From: Streptomyces sp. NBC_01116
Lineage (GTDB): Bacteria > Actinomycetota > Actinomycetes > Streptomycetales > Streptomycetaceae
Direction: 5' to 3'
DNA length: 64,000 nucleotides
NCBI RefSeq assembly: GCF_041435495.1
Contig: NZ_CP108644.1
Location: forward strand, 6,929,501-6,993,500
Position numbers and translations under genes: made by a program. Below the pieces are notes generated by a model, which made no database searches, was not told where the DNA came from, and was given only the letters and a program-made list of their open reading frames with translations. Positions 60,973-64,000 of the stretch are shown piece by piece (positions within the stretch are counted from its first letter, which is position 1; every line of letters begins with the position of its first letter).

Positions 60973-61280
60973 CAGTGGACCTGCGTCCCCAGCGTGCTGA
61001 AGAACGCCACCACGCCGTTCGCCGCGCCGAGCAGGAGGGCCGCGCCGGCGCTGACCAGTACGCCCTTCTTGCCGTTCGCCTCGGCCTGGTGACCGCCGGA
61101 GTGGTGGCCCCAGGCCCACACGCCCGCGCTGACGGCGAGGGCGCCGACCACGGCGACGAGTCCGAACAGGTTGATGGAGCCCATCACCTGCTTGAGAACG
61201 GAGAGGCCCGGCAGTCCGCCCTCGTTGGGCTTGATCCCGGGATCGTAGGCGAGCTGGATGACCTGGTCGGCGAGATACAT
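60972..61280 (-). CDS. DUF6112/VirB2-like small membrane protein
   Basis: 102 residues with two membrane segments (LFGLVAVVGALAVSAGVWAW and KGVLVSAGAALLLGAANGVV), consistent with the DUF6112/pilin-like family encoded next to T4SS genes in actinobacteria. It could be the pilus or channel subunit. Its stop overlaps the start of the TcpC-like gene. Confidence 0.82.
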   Translation of the reverse strand: MYLADQVIQLAYDPGIKPNEGGLPGLSVLKQVMGSINLFGLVAVVGALAVSAGVWAWGHHSGGHQAEANGKKGVLVSAGAALLLGAANGVVAFFSTLGTQVH

Positions 61281-61368
61281 TCACGAACTCCAGTTCGGTT
61301 AAGCGCACGTCAAAGCCCGTAGGAGGCGAAGCGGCGGAGCGAGAGGAACGGGGAGAGAAGGGCGCCGG

Positions 61369-62514
61369 TCAGACGACTCGGCGGGCCGCGAGAATCTGCG
61401 GCTTCCAGGAGGCGAGGGTCGTGATGCGGACCACGTCGCCGGTGTGCGGGGCGTGGACGATCAGACCCTGCCCGAGGGCCATCCCGACGTGCTCGGGCAC
61501 GGCGGCCGTCCCCTCCGTGAAGAGAAGGTCGCCCGGCCGCAGGGCGTGCACCGATACCGCTTTGCCGTCCTTGACCTGCGTGTACGTGGTCCGCGTCAGA
61601 GAGATCCCGGCGGCCTTGTACGCCTGCTGCATCAAGGACGAGCAGTCGCAGCGGCCCATGGGGTTCTTGCCGTGGGAGTCGGTGCAGCTTCCGCCCCACT
61701 GGTACGGCGTACCGAGCTGGCCGAGTGCCCACCGGATCGCCGTCTGCACCTCTCGTGGAGCAGTGGCGGGGATCTTGTACTCGTCCGGCACCGCGCCGGC
61801 CGGGATGGTGCCGAAGTCGGTCCCGTCCCCGTCCGCCGAGCAACCGCCCGCGGAATCGGGGGAGGGACGGCCAGTGTCAGCAGAGCCGGACGGCGAGGGA
61901 CTCGGCGACTCGTCGCCGGCCTTCTGCAGCAGGGGCTCGATGGCCTCCTGCAGAGCGGTGGCCAGCGGCTCCCACTTGGCGTAGGCGTCCGGGAAGCCCG
62001 ACCGCTGCACTGCCTGAGCGGCCTGGGTGACGGACAGGGACTGCCAGCCCGAGACCTTCTTGAGCCCCTCGTAAAACTTGGTCGAAGCATGCACGGGGTC
62101 GAGGATCTGGTTCGCCGTGCCCCAGCCCTGTGAAGGCCGCTGCTGGAACAACCCCAGCGAGTCGCGGTCGCCGTAGGTCAGGTTGCGCAGACCGCTCTCC
62201 TGCATGGCGGTCGCCAGGGCCACGACCTGCCCTCGGGCCGGGATGTTCATCGCGACGCCGGTGGCCTGGACCGTCTTGGCGTTGGGCACCTGATCGGCCG
62301 GGTCGTCCAGGCCCGGCACGGAGACCGAGCCCTTGTCGCCGCCGTCCAGGATGGCCTTCACCTGCTTGGCGACGGCGGCGCTGTCCACACCCTGTGCACC
62401 GTCGGTCGAGCAGGAAGCCGAGGCGGTCCCGGCGCCGATGGCGAGGATCGGAACGGCCAGCAGCAGCGGTCCGGTCGCGCACAGACCGACAAGGGCTCCA
62501 GTGGTCTTCTTCAT
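61369..62514 (-). CDS. NlpC/P60 hydrolase with lysozyme-like domain
   Basis: 381 residues with an N-terminal signal or lipoprotein peptide (KKTTGALVGLCATGPLLLAV...SASC). A lysozyme/SLT-like domain lies at about residues 85-165 (LATAMQESGLRNLTYGDRDS, LGLFQQRPSQGWGT). The NlpC/P60 peptidase domain lies at about 260-380, with Cys291 in DCSSLMQQAY and a His in PEHVGMALG near 341. It would cut peptidoglycan locally so that the channel can cross the wall. A structured leader RNA lies directly upstream. Confidence 0.93.
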   Translation of the reverse strand: MKKTTGALVGLCATGPLLLAVPILAIGAGTASASCSTDGAQGVDSAAVAKQVKAILDGGDKGSVSVPGLDDPADQVPNAKTVQATGVAMNIPARGQVVALATAMQESGLRNLTYGDRDSLGLFQQRPSQGWGTANQILDPVHASTKFYEGLKKVSGWQSLSVTQAAQAVQRSGFPDAYAKWEPLATALQEAIEPLLQKAGDESPSPSPSGSADTGRPSPDSAGGCSADGDGTDFGTIPAGAVPDEYKIPATAPREVQTAIRWALGQLGTPYQWGGSCTDSHGKNPMGRCDCSSLMQQAYKAAGISLTRTTYTQVKDGKAVSVHALRPGDLLFTEGTAAVPEHVGMALGQGLIVHAPHTGDVVRITTLASWKPQILAARRVV

Positions 62515-62604
62515 CGCCGTCGCCGTTCACCGAGGCGGCGGTGCCGGCCGGACGACGGCGACGGAGGATCAGGGCGTGGGCGTTTCAGGGCATGCTGCAT
62601 CGCA

Positions 62605-62730
62605 GCGGCTCCTCGGTGTTCGTAGGAGACGCGGTGCCGACCTCTCGTGCAAAGCCGTCGGCACCGCGCCGATGTGCATCCGCCCTCGGGCGGGCCCGGG
62701 TCAGGGGAGTTGGTAGCTCCCGGACGCCGG
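62605..62730 (-). ncRNA. Structured leader RNA, copy 2 (NLPC-P60-like)
   Basis: Read leftward, the leader contains GGGAGctaccaaCTCCC (complement of 62705-62721). Then comes a CCGCCCGAGGGCGG hairpin, then a GGTGCCGAC/GTCGGCACC stem around GGCTTTGCACGAGA, then the tail CACCGCGTCTCCTACGAAC. It matches copy 1 (19660-19794) in order, loops and spacing, but the stems differ with compensatory changes. It lies about 90 bases upstream of the NlpC/P60 start, the setting of the NLPC-P60 RNA motif. It likely controls the T4SS operon. Confidence 0.75.
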
Positions 62731-63093
62731 TTTCAGGACATGCGCGGCAGCCGGCCGCGCTCGTAATCTCAGGCAGTGCACGGGGCCTCCGGATGTCCGG
62801 AAAATCGTTGTGGGCGACATGCCTCCCGTACCGCTCGCCTGGACGAGACAGCACGGATAAGCACAGGTCAGCGGGGGTGGAGTGAGGCTCCTGCCCGGTG
62901 ACACGGCGAGACAGTAGACCGGGATTCCGGCCGCACCAAACGACTCCTGCCCCGGGACCCCAGCGGGCGTCACCTCGTTAGGCGCGGCCGGAAAACGCCG
63001 TTAACCTCCGGCGCAACCGAGCCCGAGACGAACGCCGTTGAGCACTGTCCAGAGCAGGTCCAGATCCGCCGTGCCCTGAAAGAGGCCCTTCCC
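62731..63093. other. Divergent intergenic region
   Basis: About 360 bases between the leader RNA of the leftward T4SS operon and the rightward methyltransferase. It should contain both promoters. I see no repeat, and no other gene. A GAAAGAGGCC ribosome binding site precedes 63094. Confidence 0.4.
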
Positions 63094-63840
63094 ATGAGCT
63101 ATACGCTGTACCGAGGCGACGCCCTGACCGTCCTGAAGTCCCTCCCGGACGAGAGCGTCAACGCGGTCATTACCGACCCCCCGTACAACTCCGGCGGACG
63201 CACTAGCGCGGACCGCACCGGTCGCACCGCCCGAGCCAAGTACGTCACCAGCAACAGCGCACACGACCTGCAGAACTTCCCCGGCGAGAACCGCGACCAG
63301 CGCTCATACCGCTCCTGGCTGACCGAACTGCTCACCGAGTCGTACCGGGCCTCGACCGAGCACGCGGTCGCCATGGTCTTCACTGACTGGCGCCAGGAGC
63401 CGACCACCTCCGACGCTCTGCAGATGGCGGGTTGGACCTGGAGCGGCACCATCCCGTGGATCAAACCCGCCAGCCGGCCTCGAAAGGGCGGGCCGAAGCA
63501 GGACTCCGAGTTCATCCTGTGGGGCGTCAAGGGCTCCCTCGACAACACCCGCGACCTCTACCTCCCAGGCCATTACATCGCCTCCCAGCCCCGCAAGGGT
63601 CGGGTCCACATCACCCAGAAGCCCGTCGAGATCATGCAGCAGCTCGTGCAGGTCTGCCCCGAGGACGGCACCGTCCTCGACCCGTTCACCGGCAGCGGCT
63701 CCACCGGGGTCGCGGCCCTGCGCGAAGGACGCCGCTTCGTGGGAGTCGAACTGTCCTCGCACTACGCCGACGTCGCCGAGCAGCGGCTGCGCGCCGAGCT
63801 GACAAAGGACGACTTCGAGCTGGCCGGGCCGGAGGCATGA
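63094..63840 (+). CDS. DNA methyltransferase, N6-adenine/N4-cytosine type
   Basis: 248 residues. Catalytic motif IV DPPYNSGG is at residues 29-36, target region in the middle, and the SAM motif DPFTGSGSTGVAALREGRRF is near the C-terminus (beta class order). It could modify adenine N6 or cytosine N4. No restriction endonuclease is adjacent, so it is probably a solitary methyltransferase protecting element DNA against host or recipient restriction (inference). It has its own promoter, and a strong terminator follows. Confidence 0.9.
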   Translation: MSYTLYRGDALTVLKSLPDESVNAVITDPPYNSGGRTSADRTGRTARAKYVTSNSAHDLQNFPGENRDQRSYRSWLTELLTESYRASTEHAVAMVFTDWRQEPTTSDALQMAGWTWSGTIPWIKPASRPRKGGPKQDSEFILWGVKGSLDNTRDLYLPGHYIASQPRKGRVHITQKPVEIMQQLVQVCPEDGTVLDPFTGSGSTGVAALREGRRFVGVELSSHYADVAEQRLRAELTKDDFELAGPEA

Positions 63841-63881
63841 GCATGAGAACGGAGAGCCCGGAACCGACCGTCCAGGGCGCC

Positions 63882-63927
63882 GAAGGGCGGCTGGCGCATC
63901 GAGTAGTCGATACACCAGCCGCCCTTC
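63882..63927. terminator. Bidirectional terminator at the right end
   Basis: Perfect 13-bp stem GAAGGGCGGCTGG (63882-63894) with CCAGCCGCCCTTC (63915-63927) and a 20-base loop. It lies between the rightward methyltransferase and the leftward partial gene and can serve both. Confidence 0.8.
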
Positions 63928-63935
63928 TCATTGGG

Positions 63936-64000
63936 TCAAGCTGCCTCGAAGGCCCGCCGGATGAGCGGTGCCGCCTTCTCCAGGCTGGCCGCCGAAACAA
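63936..64000 (-). CDS. 3' end of an unknown gene cut by the window edge
   Basis: The last 20 codons of a leftward gene read VSAASLEKAAPLIRRAFEAA and stop (TGA at 63938-63936). The helical ending is common to many proteins, so no function can be given. The strong terminator just after it and the normal helix composition support a real gene. Confidence 0.55.
   Translation of the reverse strand, partial: VSAASLEKAAPLIRRAFEAA

Noticed and set aside
62585..62973. Small leftward open frames upstream of the NlpC/P60 gene
   Set aside because: They coincide with the structured leader RNA, whose nucleotide conservation (not its translation) is the signal.
1..64000. CRISPR arrays, tRNA and rRNA genes, intact insertion sequences, integrase
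   Set aside because: I found no regularly spaced repeats, no tRNA-like cloverleaf and no rRNA sequence, and the only transposase is a truncated remnant.

Overview
The window is very GC-rich and packed with actinobacterial families (WhiB, DUF2637, DUF317, DUF4913, DUF5999, MmyB-type and TPR-type XRE regulators, FxLD lanthipeptides). It is almost certainly a Streptomyces or very close relative, from an accessory chromosomal region or a large plasmid. No rRNA, tRNA, CRISPR array or recognisable integrase was found.

1-19.4 kb: accessory region. A degraded transposase is followed by a split RibD-like deaminase/reductase pair with a large XRE regulator, then small conserved Streptomyces proteins. 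Next comes a compact class I FxLD lanthipeptide cluster: precursor (5460-5639), full-length LanB, LanC, and one protein that fuses the thiopeptide-type domain to a protein-isoaspartate-type methyltransferase. Then come a P-loop kinase-like protein, a DUF6924 protein, and a minus-strand set P450 / MAB_1171c-type membrane protein / ImmA-IrrE peptidase / XRE regulator. A plus-strand MmyB-type regulator sits inside that set.

19.4-63 kb: a conjugative element that uses a relaxase and a type IV secretion system, not the TraB route usual in Streptomyces. A rightward operon (19.8-26.9 kb) holds replication functions (initiator-like protein, helicase loader), WhiB, a DUF2637 membrane protein, a MobC-like protein and a MOB relaxase. 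A structured candidate oriT lies inside mobC. A leftward operon (62.5-52 kb, continuing 40.3-26.9 kb) holds NlpC/P60 hydrolase, DUF6112 pilin-like protein, VirB8/TcpC-like, VirB6/TrbL-like, SCO6880-like, VirB4 and the VirD4 coupling protein, then many small accessory proteins. The same three-stem leader RNA lies in front of both operons and resembles the NLPC-P60 RNA motif. At least eleven otherwise unrelated leftward-operon proteins end in one shared kind of tail: an RVxAALxRS-like motif, 20-35 Pro/Ala-rich residues, and usually a terminal Arg.

40.9-51.8 kb: a defence island inserted between the VirD4 and VirB4 parts. It encodes a MutL-like GHKL ATPase, a Z1 helicase, a PD-(D/E)XK protein, an AIPR protein, a Vsr-type endonuclease, an unknown protein, and a C5-cytosine methyltransferase with an endonuclease III-type iron-sulphur motif at its C-terminus. 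The core matches the MutL/Z1/DUF/AIPR (Mza) arrangement.

Six leftward genes (a phage-type methyltransferase, a small tail protein, VirD4, an AbrB-like antitoxin and two accessory genes) carry frameshifts or internal stops. This means either real decay or local sequence errors. The window ends with a DPPY-type DNA methyltransferase, a strong terminator and the 3' end of an unknown leftward gene.
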